DNA of 64,000 nt, taken from AP-15 sp963716115 (GTDB lineage: Bacteria > Pseudomonadota > Alphaproteobacteria > ATCC43930 > CGMCC-115725). Positions 8,626 through 17,434 of this stretch are shown piece by piece. The position numbers and the translations under genes were made by a program. Numbering within the stretch: position 1 is the first letter of the stretch; each line of letters begins with the position of its first letter. The DNA lies in the NCBI GenBank assembly GCA_963716115.1, contig CAVQSZ010000014.1:186001-250000 (forward strand). Reading direction: 5' to 3'. Under the pieces are notes generated by a model. That model did not search any database and was not told the origin of the DNA. It saw nothing but the letters and a program-made list of their open reading frames with translations.

Positions 8626-11600
8626 ATGTATTTCGACCGTCGACTTTGGCGACTGACCCGCGGGTTGCGCGGCTGGATCGCTTTCTCGGTCCTGCTTGGG
8701 CTGATCGCCGCCGTCGTCGGCATCGCCCGCTTCGCGATCCTCGGCGTGCTGCTGGCGCGCGTCTTCAAGGGCGATGGCTTCGCCGCCATCATCGCCCCGG
8801 CCGCCGGCGTCGCGGCGGCGGTGCTGCTGCGCGGCCTCGTCGACCACCATCGCACGATGATCTCGCACCGCACCGCAAGCCGCGTGCAGGAGGAGCTGCG
8901 CGGCCGCCTCTACGACAAGATCGCCGAGCTCGGGCCGGCCTGGTTCGCCGGCGAGCGCACCGGCGGCGTGATGCTGTCGGTGGTCGACGGCGTCGAGCAA
9001 TTGCAGACCTTTTTCGGCCAGTACGTGCCGCAGGTCTCGATCGCGGTGCTGACGCCGCTGGCGATCTTCGCCTTCATCGCCTTCTGGGACGTGCCGGTGG
9101 CGGCGGTGATGCTGGCCTTCGCGCTCTTCACGCTGGTGGCGCCGACCGTCTTTATCCATCTCGAGCGCCGCTCCAGCCACCGGCGGCAGGGGGCGCTGAA
9201 GGCGTTCGGCTCCGAGTTTCTCGACGGGGTCCAGGGCCTGCCGACATTGAAGGCGTTCGGCCAGAGCGCCGCCTACGGCCGGCGGCTCGCCGACCGCGCG
9301 CGCGAGCTCTGCGACAGCTCGCTCAGGGTGCTGTCGACCGGCGTCATGACCCGCGGCATCACCGATTGCGGCGTCGCGGTCGGCGCCGCCGCGGCGCTGG
9401 CGCTCGCCGCCTGGCGGGTGTCGCAGGGCGAGATGAGCATCGAGGCGCTGCTGATCGTGCTGATGGCCGGCACCGAGGTGTTCCGCCCGCTGCGCGACCT
9501 GCGCATGGTGCTGCATCAGGGCATGCTCGGCCAATCGGCCGCGGCCGGCGTCAATGCGCTCCTCGCCGCCGAGCCGCTGGTTCCGGCCGGGTCGGCGACG
9601 GCGCGCGCCGCCGTCGCGTTGCTGCCGACAATCGCCTTCGAGGATGTGAGCTTCGCCTATCCCGGCGGGCGCGGCGCCGCCCATGACGGCCTCTCCTTCG
9701 CCGTCGCCGCCGGCGAGAAGATCGGCATCGTGGGCCCGAGCGGCTCGGGGAAATCCTCGGTGGCGCGCCTCCTGCTGCGCCTCTTCGACCCGCAGCAGGG
9801 GACGATCAGGATCGGCGGCTGCGATCTGCGCACGCTCGATCCCGAGACGGCGCGCGGCATGATCGCGGTGGTCCACCAGGACACTTATCTCTTCTACGGC
9901 ACGGTCGAGGAGAATTTGCGCCTCGGCAGGCCCGACGCCGACCATCAGGAGCTCGAAGCCGCCGCTCGCGACGCCAACGCGCACGACTTCATCATGGCGC
10001 TGCCGCAGGGCTATGCGACGATGATCGGCGAGCGCGGCGTCATGCTGTCCGGCGGCCAGCGCCAGCGCCTGGCGATCGCCCGCGCGCTCTTGCGCGACGC
10101 GCCGATCCTGATCCTCGACGAGGCCCTCTCTTCGGTCGACGCCGAGAACGAGGCGGTGATCCAGCAGGCGATCGACCGCCTCTCGGTCGGCCGCACCACC
10201 CTGATCCTGGCGCACCGCCTCTCCAGCGTGATCGGGGCCGACCGCATCCTCGTCCTCGACCACGGGCGGGTCGTCGAGACCGGCCGCCATGCCGAGCTGA
10301 TCCGCCGCGACGGCCCCTATCGCCGGCTGATGGGGGCGCAGGCCGAGGAGCGCGAGGACGATCTCGCCCTCGACGAGGACCGCCCGGCGCCCGGCGGGAG
10401 CGCCAGCCGCGAGGATGCCGGGATGCTCGGCGAGACCGCGACCGATGCGATCGCCGGCGCCGCCGCGGCGGTCGGCTGGGGGACCACGCTCGGCGCGCTG
10501 ATCGCGATCATCAAGCCGTGGCGCCGCCGCTTCGCCATCGTGGTCGGCTCGGGCATCGCGCGGGTCGCCGCGTTCATCGGGGTCGGCGTCTTGAGCGCGC
10601 TCGCCGTCGCCGCGGTCAAGACCGGGTCGCCGTTCGGCTGGCTGCTGCTCCTGCTGGCCCTGGCCGCACCCCTCGCCGGCCTGCTGCACTGGCTCGAATC
10701 CTGGCTCGCCCACGACATCGCCTATCGCCTCCTGGCGGAGATGCGGATCGCGCTGTTCGATAAGCTCGACACCTTGGCGCCCGCCTATCTGGTGCGGCGC
10801 CGCTCCGGCGATCTGGTGGCGCTCGCCAATCAGGATGTCGAGACGATCGAATATTTCTTCGCCCATACCGTGGCCCCGGCGCTGGTCGCGGTGCTGGTCC
10901 CGTCGGCGGTTCTGGCCGTCCTCGCCTTCGCCTCCTGGCCGATCGCGCTCGCGCTCTTGCCGTTCGTCCTCTACGCCGGCCTCGCCCCGGTGTTGACGCG
11001 GGCGCGGATCGACCGGCTCGGCGGCCGGGCGCGCGAGGCGCTGGGCCTCCTTGGGGCCTATGTCACCGAAACGATCCAGGGCCTCTCCGACCTCGTCGCG
11101 TTCCAGGCGGTGGCCGGCCGGCGGCAGGGCTTTATGGAGGCAGTGCGCGGCTACCAGCGGGTGCGGCTCGAGCTGTTGCACGACCTGTCCGCGCAGACCG
11201 CCCGGCTCGACATCGTCACCGGGCTCGGCGGGCTCGCCGTCGCCGTCGTCGGCGCGCGCCTCGCCGCCGAGCATCAGCTGACGGCAACGACCTTGCCGCT
11301 CTTGATCCTCCTGGCGCTGGCCTCGTTCCTGCCGATCTCCGAGATTGCCCACGTCGCCCGCCAGCTCGCCGACACGATCGCCTCGACCCGCCGCTACCAC
11401 GCCGTGCAGCAGGAAGAGCCGGCGGTGGTCGACGGCAAGCTGCGCCCGCCGGCGCCCAAGGGCGGCTCGGCGATCCGTTTCGAGGGCGTCGGCTTCGCCT
11501 ACCCGGGCGCGCGCCGGCCGGCGCTCGCCGACATCCGGCTCGACATCCCGGCGGGGGCGACGATGGCGCTGGTCGGCCCTTCGGGCGCCGGCAAGACGAC

Positions 11601-12225
11601 GATCGCCAATCTGCTGCTGCGCTTCTGGGACCCGGGCGCCGGCCGGATCCTGATCGACGGCGTCGATCTGCGCGATTTCGAGCTCGACCATCTGCGCCGC
11701 CGCATCTCGCTGGTCTCGCAGGACACCTACCTGTTCAACGACACCCTGCGCGCCAATGTGCTGCTCGCCCGGCCCGAGGCCGACGAGGCGGCGATCGGGC
11801 GCGCGCTCGAAGACGCCGCCCTCGCCGAGTTTGTCGCCAGCCTGCCCGACGGGCTCGACACTCACGTCGGCGAGCGCGGCGTCCAGCTCTCGGGCGGGCA
11901 GCGCCAGCGCGTCGCGATCGCCCGCGCTTTCTTGAAGAATGCGCCGACTTTGATCCTCGACGAGGCGACCTCGCATCTCGACGCGGTCAGCGAGGCGCAG
12001 GTGCGCGCGGCGCTCGACGCGTTGATGCGGGACCGCACGACGATCGTGATCGCCCATCGGCTGTCGACCGTGCGCGACGCCGACCTGCTGGCGGTGCTCG
12101 ACCGCGGACGCCTGGTCGAGACCGGCAGCCACGCCGAGCTTTTGGCCCGCAACGGCCTCTATGCGAGGCTGATCCGCCGCCAGATCGGCGGCGCCAGGCA
12201 GCCGCTCCGTGCGGTCGGGGATTAG
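8626..12225 (+). CDS. Fused ABC exporter with two membrane and two ATPase halves
   Basis: Full-size ABC exporter of 1,199 residues in one polypeptide. Half one: membrane domain (about 10-300), then Walker A GPSGSGKSS, signature LSGGQRQRLAIARAL, Walker B LILDEALSSVD and the H-loop AHRLSSV. Half two repeats the plan: membrane domain, GPSGAGKTT, LSGGQRQRVAIARAF, LILDEATSHLD, AHRLSTV. A linker of about 60 acidic residues joins them. Both ATP sites look intact. Such fusions resemble CydD-CydC (thiol export for cytochrome assembly) but also drug or lipid exporters, and nothing here settles the substrate. The start at 8626 is favoured by the strong GGAGG just upstream. It is divergent from the LysR gene and followed 13 bases on by a glutathione transferase-like gene. 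Confidence 0.9.
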   Translation: MYFDRRLWRLTRGLRGWIAFSVLLGLIAAVVGIARFAILGVLLARVFKGDGFAAIIAPAAGVAAAVLLRGLVDHHRTMISHRTASRVQEELRGRLYDKIAELGPAWFAGERTGGVMLSVVDGVEQLQTFFGQYVPQVSIAVLTPLAIFAFIAFWDVPVAAVMLAFALFTLVAPTVFIHLERRSSHRRQGALKAFGSEFLDGVQGLPTLKAFGQSAAYGRRLADRARELCDSSLRVLSTGVMTRGITDCGVAVGAAAALALAAWRVSQGEMSIEALLIVLMAGTEVFRPLRDLRMVLHQGMLGQSAAAGVNALLAAEPLVPAGSATARAAVALLPTIAFEDVSFAYPGGRGAAHDGLSFAVAAGEKIGIVGPSGSGKSSVARLLLRLFDPQQGTIRIGGCDLRTLDPETARGMIAVVHQDTYLFYGTVEENLRLGRPDADHQELEAAARDANAHDFIMALPQGYATMIGERGVMLSGGQRQRLAIARALLRDAPILILDEALSSVDAENEAVIQQAIDRLSVGRTTLILAHRLSSVIGADRILVLDHGRVVETGRHAELIRRDGPYRRLMGAQAEEREDDLALDEDRPAPGGSASREDAGMLGETATDAIAGAAAAVGWGTTLGALIAIIKPWRRRFAIVVGSGIARVAAFIGVGVLSALAVAAVKTGSPFGWLLLLLALAAPLAGLLHWLESWLAHDIAYRLLAEMRIALFDKLDTLAPAYLVRRRSGDLVALANQDVETIEYFFAHTVAPALVAVLVPSAVLAVLAFASWPIALALLPFVLYAGLAPVLTRARIDRLGGRAREALGLLGAYVTETIQGLSDLVAFQAVAGRRQGFMEAVRGYQRVRLELLHDLSAQTARLDIVTGLGGLAVAVVGARLAAEHQLTATTLPLLILLALASFLPISEIAHVARQLADTIASTRRYHAVQQEEPAVVDGKLRPPAPKGGSAIRFEGVGFAYPGARRPALADIRLDIPAGATMALVGPSGAGKTTIANLLLRFWDPGAGRILIDGVDLRDFELDHLRRRISLVSQDTYLFNDTLRANVLLARPEADEAAIGRALEDAALAEFVASLPDGLDTHVGERGVQLSGGQRQRVAIARAFLKNAPTLILDEATSHLDAVSEAQVRAALDALMRDRTTIVIAHRLSTVRDADLLAVLDRGRLVETGSHAELLARNGLYARLIRRQIGGARQPLRAVGD

Positions 12226-12238
12226 CAGGGAGACAGGG

Positions 12239-12871
12239 ATGCCCGAGGATCGCAAGCTCACCCTCTACCACTCACCGAACACGCGGTCGTCGGGGGTGCT
12301 GCTGCTGCTCGAGGAGCTCGGCGCGCCCTACGAGCTGCGCGTGCTCAACATGAAGGCCGGCGAGCAGCGCCAGCCCGCCTATCTGGCGGTCAACCCGATG
12401 GGCAAGGTTCCGGCGCTCGAGCACGGCGACGCGCTGATCACCGAGCAGGTGGCGATCTTTCTCTATCTGGCCGATCTCTTCCCCGAAGCCGGGCTCGCGC
12501 CGCCGATCGGCGACCCGTTGCGCGGCCCCTATCTGCGCTGGCTGGTGTTCTACGCCGCCTGCTTCGAGCCGGCGGTGATCGACCGCGCCACCAAGCGCGA
12601 CCCGGCGCCGCTGCCGATGTCGCCCTACGGCGATTACGACACGATGCTCGGGACCTTGGTCGCCCAGCTCGGCAAGGGGCCCTATATCCTCGGGGAACGG
12701 TTCTCCGCGGCAGATGTGCTGTGGGGGACGGCGCTGACCTGGACGACGATGTTCAAGCTCGTGCCGGAATTGCCGCAGATTGTGGGCTACCTCGCCCGCC
12801 TCGCCGAGCGGCCGGCAGCCGCCAGGGCCAAGGCGAAGGACGCGGCGCTCGCGGCGGCGCAGGAGGCCTAG
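12239..12871 (+). CDS. Glutathione S-transferase family protein
   Basis: Cytosolic GST-fold protein of 210 residues. The N-terminal thioredoxin-like domain has the active-site region LYHSPNTRSSGVLLLLEEL and the cis-proline segment MGKVPALEHGD followed by ITEQVAIFLYLAD, the glutathione-binding motif; the C-terminal helical domain contains the N-capping-box-like FSAADVLWG. The start at 12239 follows AGGGAGACAGGG. It lies 13 bases downstream of the ABC exporter, so the two may be co-transcribed, which would fit handling of an electrophilic or thiol-linked compound (inference). Confidence 0.88.
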   Translation: MPEDRKLTLYHSPNTRSSGVLLLLEELGAPYELRVLNMKAGEQRQPAYLAVNPMGKVPALEHGDALITEQVAIFLYLADLFPEAGLAPPIGDPLRGPYLRWLVFYAACFEPAVIDRATKRDPAPLPMSPYGDYDTMLGTLVAQLGKGPYILGERFSAADVLWGTALTWTTMFKLVPELPQIVGYLARLAERPAAARAKAKDAALAAAQEA

Positions 12872-12962
12872 CCGCCGCTCTTGCCGGCAGCGGGGGAAAG
12901 CGCGATGCTGCCGGCGGGCGCGAATACCGGCGCCGGCGCGCCGCTGCCAGGGGAGAGGCCGG

Positions 12963-13367
12963 ATGGTCGCGATCAAATCCGTCGCCCATTTCAGCATTCC
13001 GGTCAGCGACGTCGCCCGCAGCACCCGCTTTTACACCGAGATCGTCGGCTGCCGGCATCTGGCGACGGTGGCGCGCGGCGAGATGGCGTTCCTCGACGCC
13101 GCCGGGACCTGCGTGATCCTGGTAAGGCGCGAGCCGCCGATACACCCCGCGCCCGACGATCACGGCGGCGTGCATCACGCCTTCGCCGTGGCCCATGACG
13201 ACTACCCGGCGGCGCTCGACCACCTGCGCGCGCACGGCGTCGAGATCACCTACGAGGAAGACCGGCAGGGCGGCGTGCTGAACGGCCCGCGCGCCTATTT
13301 CCGCGATCCCGACGGCGCCGTCCTCGAATTCATCGACTTGACCGGCTACGCCGGCGACCGGCCCTGA
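12963..13367 (+). CDS. VOC-family (glyoxalase/bleomycin resistance-like) protein
   Basis: Single-domain vicinal-oxygen-chelate protein of 134 residues with the paired beta-alpha-beta-beta-beta modules: HFSIPVSDVARSTRFYTEIV at the N-terminus, a central HHAFAV (metal-ligand histidine) and a C-terminal RDPDGAVLEFIDL with the usual Glu ligand. The ATG at 12963 follows GGGGAGAGGCC. The substrate cannot be read from sequence. It lies 91 bases after the GST gene on the same strand and may share its transcript. Confidence 0.85.
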   Translation: MVAIKSVAHFSIPVSDVARSTRFYTEIVGCRHLATVARGEMAFLDAAGTCVILVRREPPIHPAPDDHGGVHHAFAVAHDDYPAALDHLRAHGVEITYEEDRQGGVLNGPRAYFRDPDGAVLEFIDLTGYAGDRP

Positions 13368-13430
13368 CCTGCCGCAATCGGCGCGATATCCGATGAGGAG
13401 AGGTCCGGGTGGCCGACGTCGAGCCGGCCG

Positions 13431-14103
13431 CTACCCGGGCGCGCCGCCATAGGCGCGCCCGAGCCGGGCGAACGCCTCGTTGAACTCGCGCACCGCAGCG
13501 CGCGGGCCGGCGGGGTGGGACCACACGGCGCCGATGACGGCGAGAAAATCGGCGCCCGCCTCGACCAGCGGCCGGCAATTTTCCTGGGTGATGCCGCCGA
13601 TGGCGCAGCACGGCACCACCGTCGTCTCGCTCCAGTCGCGCAGCAGCTCCGGGTCGGCATGGTGCTTGGCGGCTTTGGTCGCGCTCGGGAAGAAGGCGCC
13701 GAAGGCGACGTAATCGGCGCCCGCCTCCGCGGCGGCGATCGCGCGATGGCGGCTCGCGCCGCAGGTCACGCCGACGATCCGGTCCGGACCGAGAAGCCGC
13801 CGGGCCTCGGCGTAGGGGGCGTCCTCCTCCCCGACATGCGCGCCATCGCAATCGAGCTCGGCGGCGAGGTCGGGGCGGTCGTTCATGATGAAGGCGACGC
13901 CGCAACCCTGCGCGATCGGCCGCAAGACGGCGGTCGCGCGCCGGACCGTGTCGTCGTCGACGTCCTTCAGGCGCAATTGCAGGCAGGCGACATCGCCGCC
14001 GCGCCAGCGCCTCGGCGAGGTCAGGCGCGAAGCGGTCGGGGTCGAGCGCGGGCGGCGTGATCAGGTAGAGCCGCGTCGCCGCCCGCTTATCGTCGCTCAC
14101 CAA
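13431..14103 (-). CDS. thiE: Thiamine-phosphate synthase ThiE, interrupted by a frameshift
   Basis: Couples the hydroxymethylpyrimidine and thiazole halves in thiamine synthesis. The N-terminal part (RLYLITPPALDPDRFAPDLAEAL) and the rest (QLRLKDVDDD, IMNDRPDLAAELDCDGAHVG, VGVTCGASRH, FGAFFPSATK, CCAIGGITQEN) are in different frames; the shift is near 14003-14008, just after AEALA, where one extra base would restore AGGDVACLQLRLKD. Total length is one base over a multiple of three. Apart from that the fold is complete at about 223 residues, so an indel error is as likely as real inactivation. Start is TTG 14101-14103 or GTG 14098-14100 behind GAGGG. It overlaps the aldolase stub upstream. Confidence 0.8.
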
Positions 14104-14236
14104 GACCCTCCACGATCAGCAATTTGCCGGCGTCGCCGAAGCGGCCCTGCATCAGGCCGGCGAGGTTCGCCTTGGTCCCGGGATTGTCGCTCTCGCAATT
14201 GGCGAGGATCCGCTTGACGGGCTCGGAGAGGCTCAT
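14087..14236 (-). pseudogene. N-terminal stub of a class I fructose-bisphosphate aldolase, overlapping thiE
   Basis: Forty-nine-residue frame starting at 14234-14236. Its first 40 residues (VKRILANCESDNPGTKANLA, then GLMQGRFGDAGKLLIV) match the conserved N-terminus of the class I aldolases that commonly precede thiE in Alphaproteobacteria. The homology stops where the aldolase would read VDQGFEHGP; here it continues as EGLGERR and ends, overlapping the thiE start by 17 bases. About 290 residues, including the Schiff-base lysine, are absent, so it cannot be an aldolase. A deletion joining the aldolase start to thiE is the simplest reading; the stub may still serve as a leader that couples translation to thiE. 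Confidence 0.7.
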
Positions 14237-14444
14237 CGGCGCATTTCTTCGCTGCAGCGTGTGTCGCGCCTTTGTAGCAGAAGCGGGCCTGCGAGGCGAG
14301 GGATCGCGGCGGACGCCGGCGCCGCCGCGCAGAAATCGGAGCGTTCATAGGGCGAGGGGTTTTTCGTGCGGGCAATCGCGCGGAATGATAAAATCGCCGG
14401 CCGCCGACCCCGAGGGGGACGGCGGGTGTGATGGGAGGAAGATC

Positions 14445-14915
14445 ATGCGGCGGTATCGTCTTGCGCTCGGCTGCTGCCTCCTCGCGATTGTCGGCTGCGC
14501 GCCGCAATCGACGACCACCGTGTCGCAGGCCACTATTCCGGCGATGGCGCCCGGACAGGCGCGGGTATGGGTGCTGCGGCAGCAGGACCCGCCGGGCGGC
14601 AATATCGACGCGGCCGACCCGATGGTCGCCGCGAACGGCGCGCCGCTCGGCCAGAGCCGCCAGGGAAGCGCGTTCTTTCACGATTTCCCGGCGGGAAGCT
14701 ACCGGTTCACGGTGCAGCCCTACGGCACCCCGACCGGCCAGGGCCTGACCGTCCAGCTCGCGGCAGGGATGCAGGCCTACCTTCAGGTGCAGGCGGTCCC
14801 CAACTGGCAGCTGAGCTCGCCGGTCGGCGGCTACAGCTTCGCGATCCTGGCGACCTCGCCCGAGGTGGCCCAGCAATATCTGCCGACCTTGACCTTTGTC
14901 GGCGGCCGCAGCTAG
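14445..14915 (+). CDS. Putative lipoprotein, DUF2846-like
   Basis: Secreted lipoprotein of 156 residues. The N-terminus has basic residues, a hydrophobic core and the lipobox AIVGC, with Cys at about 19. The mature part contains ARVWVLRQQDPPGGN and a later FFHDFPAGSYRFTV strand pair, as in DUF2846-type beta-sandwich lipoproteins. A strong GGAGGAAG six bases before the ATG sets the start. It stands alone, followed by a palindromic repeat. Function unknown. Confidence 0.75.
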   Translation: MRRYRLALGCCLLAIVGCAPQSTTTVSQATIPAMAPGQARVWVLRQQDPPGGNIDAADPMVAANGAPLGQSRQGSAFFHDFPAGSYRFTVQPYGTPTGQGLTVQLAAGMQAYLQVQAVPNWQLSSPVGGYSFAILATSPEVAQQYLPTLTFVGGRS

Positions 14916-14941
14916 CGCCAGCTAGCGCTTAGATTCAGCCC

Positions 14942-14978
14942 TGTAGGATGGGTTTCGCGATGCTCAACCCATCCTACA
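14942..14978. repeat. REP-like palindrome, TAGGATGGGTT family
   Basis: Perfect 13-bp arms (TGTAGGATGGGTT at 14942-14954 and its complement at 14966-14978) around an 11-base loop. It lies between two convergent genes, where it could also act as a bidirectional terminator. A related but rearranged copy lies at 45398-45475. Such palindromes are dispersed in many proteobacterial genomes. Confidence 0.75.
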
Positions 14979-15055
14979 AGTATTTGGCGCTGAATCAGGT
15001 GATTGCATCTGAACTGCCTGAATAAAGGATTCCCACAGGGCGCCGGCGATGCCGG

Positions 15056-16861
15056 TCAATCGGACCGGAGCGCCTGGTCGAGGTCGCGGATCAAATCGTC
15101 GGCGGACTCCAGCCCGATCGACAGGCGGATCACGTCGGGGCCGGCGCCGGCGGCTTGGCGCTGCTCGTCGCTCAATTGGCGATGGGTGGTCGAGGCCGGG
15201 TGCAGGATCAGGCTGCGGGTGTCGCCGATATTGGCGAGGTGCGAAAACAGCTCGACGCTCTCGACCAGCCGGGTCCCGGCCTCATAGCCGCCCTTGACGC
15301 CGAAGGTGAAAACGGCGCCCGCCCCCTTTGGCAGGTATTTCCGGGCGAGCTCGTAATAGGGGCTGTCCGCGAGCCCGGCATAGGACACCCAGGCGACGCG
15401 CGGGTGCGCGGCGAGGAACCCGGCGACCTTGCGGGCATTCTCGACATGCCGGTCCATCCGCAGATGCAGGGTCTCGATCCCGGTCAGGGTCAAAAACGCG
15501 TTCATCGGCGACAAGGTCGGGCCGAAATCGCGCAACGCCACCGCGCGGGCCTTGGTGGTGAAGGCGAAATCGCCGAAATTCTCAAAGAATTTGAGCCCGT
15601 GATAGGCGGGCTCCGGGTCGGTCAGCGACGGGAAGCGGCCGCCCTGCGACCAGTCGAAGCGGCCGGATTCGACGACGATGCCGCCCAAAGCATGGCCGTG
15701 GCCGCAGAGGAACTTGGTCGTCGAATGGCAGATGATGTCGGCGCCCCAGTCGAACGGCCGGCACAGATAGGGGGTGGCGAGCGTGTTGTCGACGATCAGC
15801 GGGATCCCCGCCTCGTGGGCGATCGCCGCGACCTTTTCGAGATCGACGACGATGCCGCCCGGATTGGCGAGGTTTTCGAGAAAGATCGCCTTCGACTTCG
15901 GGGTCAGCGCCCGGCGGAAATTCTCCGGGTCGGCCGGATCGGCGAAATGGCATTTCCAGCCGAGCTTCTTGAACGACAGCCCGAACTGGGTCAGCGAGCC
16001 GCCGTAGAGGCTCTTCGAGGCGACGAACTCGTCTCCAGGCTCCATCAACGTAAAGAAGATCAGGAACTGCGCCGCGTGGCCCGAGGCGGCGGCGAGCGCG
16101 GCGCGCCCGCCTTCGAGGCTGGCGACCCGCTCCTCGAGCACCGAGACGGTCGGGTTGGTCAGGCGCGAATAGATGTAGCCGAAATTGTGCAGGTTGAAGA
16201 GCGAGGCGGCGTGGTCGACATCCTCGAAGACATAAGCGGTGGTCTGGTAGATCGGCGTCGAGCGCGCGCCCGTTGTCGGGTCGGGCGCCGCGCCGGCGTG
16301 GATCGCCAGCGTTTCAAAGCCGTAGGCGGCGTTGTGCGAGGCCGCCGGCCGCTCCTTGGCGCGCCGCGCGAGCGGCGGCTCGGGCGGCCGGTTGCGGATG
16401 ATGCCGCTGTTGACCCCGCTCCACGACAATTCGCCGCCGAGCCGGCCGAACTCGATCTTCGGGCAGCGGTTCATGACGACCTCGATCCCGGCCTTCTCGG
16501 CCGCCGCCGCCGCCTCGTCGTTGCGGATGCCGAGCTGCATCCACAATACCTTGGCGCCGATCGCGATCGCGTCCTCGACAATCGCCGGCGCCTCGCGCGC
16601 GGCGCGGAACATGTCGACCATGTCGACGGGCTCGGGGATGTCGCGCAGCGAAGCGTAGGCCTTTTCGCCGAGCAGGGTCTGGCCGGCGAGCCCGGGGTTG
16701 ACCGGGATCACCCGGTAGCCTTTGCCTTGCAGGTACTTCATGACGAAGTAGCTCGGCCGGTTCCAGTTCGACGAGGCGCCGACCATCGCGATCGTCTTGA
16801 CGCGCCGCAGGATGCCGCGCAGCTGCGCGTCGGCGTAGGGGAGGGGATCGAGGCTGCTCAT
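15056..16861 (-). CDS. metY: CoA-binding domain fused to O-acetylhomoserine sulfhydrylase (MetY)
   Basis: A 601-residue fusion. Residues 1-140 form a CoA_binding_2 Rossmann domain (TIAMVGASSNWNRPSYFVMK, YRVIPVNPG, KVLWMQLGIRNDEAA). After a linker of about 40 residues, 180-601 is a complete PLP enzyme of the Cys/Met metabolism family: FETLAIHAG, TPIYQTTAYVFED, YSRLTNPT, LASGHAAQ-like AAASGHAAQF, VDNTLATPYL and ICHSTTKFLCGHG with the PLP lysine, ending HPASTTHRQLS. It makes homocysteine from O-acetylhomoserine and sulfide, and the length and motifs fit the MetY branch. The two domains are usually separate neighbouring genes; here the frame is continuous. No recognisable SAM riboswitch precedes it. 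Confidence 0.9.
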   Translation of the reverse strand: MSSLDPLPYADAQLRGILRRVKTIAMVGASSNWNRPSYFVMKYLQGKGYRVIPVNPGLAGQTLLGEKAYASLRDIPEPVDMVDMFRAAREAPAIVEDAIAIGAKVLWMQLGIRNDEAAAAAEKAGIEVVMNRCPKIEFGRLGGELSWSGVNSGIIRNRPPEPPLARRAKERPAASHNAAYGFETLAIHAGAAPDPTTGARSTPIYQTTAYVFEDVDHAASLFNLHNFGYIYSRLTNPTVSVLEERVASLEGGRAALAAASGHAAQFLIFFTLMEPGDEFVASKSLYGGSLTQFGLSFKKLGWKCHFADPADPENFRRALTPKSKAIFLENLANPGGIVVDLEKVAAIAHEAGIPLIVDNTLATPYLCRPFDWGADIICHSTTKFLCGHGHALGGIVVESGRFDWSQGGRFPSLTDPEPAYHGLKFFENFGDFAFTTKARAVALRDFGPTLSPMNAFLTLTGIETLHLRMDRHVENARKVAGFLAAHPRVAWVSYAGLADSPYYELARKYLPKGAGAVFTFGVKGGYEAGTRLVESVELFSHLANIGDTRSLILHPASTTHRQLSDEQRQAAGAGPDVIRLSIGLESADDLIRDLDQALRSD

Positions 16862-16969
16862 GACGTCCCGTTGACCCGGCTGTGCGATCTCATCTTCGCC
16901 CCGAACCGGGTCGGGCTGTCAATCGCGGCGGCCCCACGGCGGCGGGGCCCGGGGCGGAGCCGGCCCCGG

Positions 16970-17431
16970 TCACCCGGCCGAGAGGTCGCCCCAGCTGGCC
17001 GCCCGCTCGATGCGCAGCGCGATGACCGGCAGCCCGGCCAGGTTCATGTCGCGGTATTGCGGGTACCGCAACCGCAGCAGCGCCTGCGCCGCGTCGTGCT
17101 CGGCGCCGCCGTTGAGGATTTCCGCCCGACCGCGCAGCATGATCCAGCCGAGCCGCGTCCAGTCCTCGTCCCAGCGGTCGGCGACAAAGGCGGCGGCCGG
17201 GTTCGCGGCGATGTTGCGCAGGCGCCTGAGGCCTCTCGGGTCGCTTTTGGGCTTCTCGTCGACCGTGACGTAGAGGGTGTCGCCGGCGACCGCGAAGCAC
17301 ACCGGCACGACATGCGGCGCGGCGCGCGCGTCGGCGGTCGCCAGATGGCCGACCCTGCGGCTCGCCAGGAAGAGCGCCTGGGGCTCGGACAGCATCGCCG
17401 GATCCTGCATCCTCTGCGCTTCGCCGGCCAC
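16970..17431 (-). CDS. Pyridoxamine 5'-phosphate oxidase-like flavin/F420-binding protein (TIGR03668 type)
   Basis: Small split-barrel protein of 153 residues from the GTG at 17429-17431; an ATG at 17408-17410 would give 146 residues and a length nearer the family. Motifs of the PPOX fold are RRVGHLATADARAAPHVVPV, LYVTVDEKPKS and the strand pair GWIMLRGRAEIL. It probably binds FMN or F420 and reduces an unknown compound. It starts three bases after the stop of the lipoprotein gene upstream, so the two are likely co-transcribed. Confidence 0.78.
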   Translation of the reverse strand: MAGEAQRMQDPAMLSEPQALFLASRRVGHLATADARAAPHVVPVCFAVAGDTLYVTVDEKPKSDPRGLRRLRNIAANPAAAFVADRWDEDWTRLGWIMLRGRAEILNGGAEHDAAQALLRLRYPQYRDMNLAGLPVIALRIERAASWGDLSAG

Positions 17432-17434
17432 CCC

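Noticed and set aside
8503..12261. 1252-codon minus-strand frame opposite the ABC exporter
   Set aside because: Antisense to two intact ABC halves; the translation is repetitive and charge-rich with no domain.
13431..14103. Programmed ribosomal frameshift in thiE and the other shifted genes
   Set aside because: No common slippery heptamer or downstream stimulator, and the shifts occur in unrelated families that are not known to frameshift.
16862..16969. SAM riboswitch upstream of metY
   Set aside because: The leader does not show the conserved pseudoknot segments of SAM-II or other SAM classes that I can recognise.
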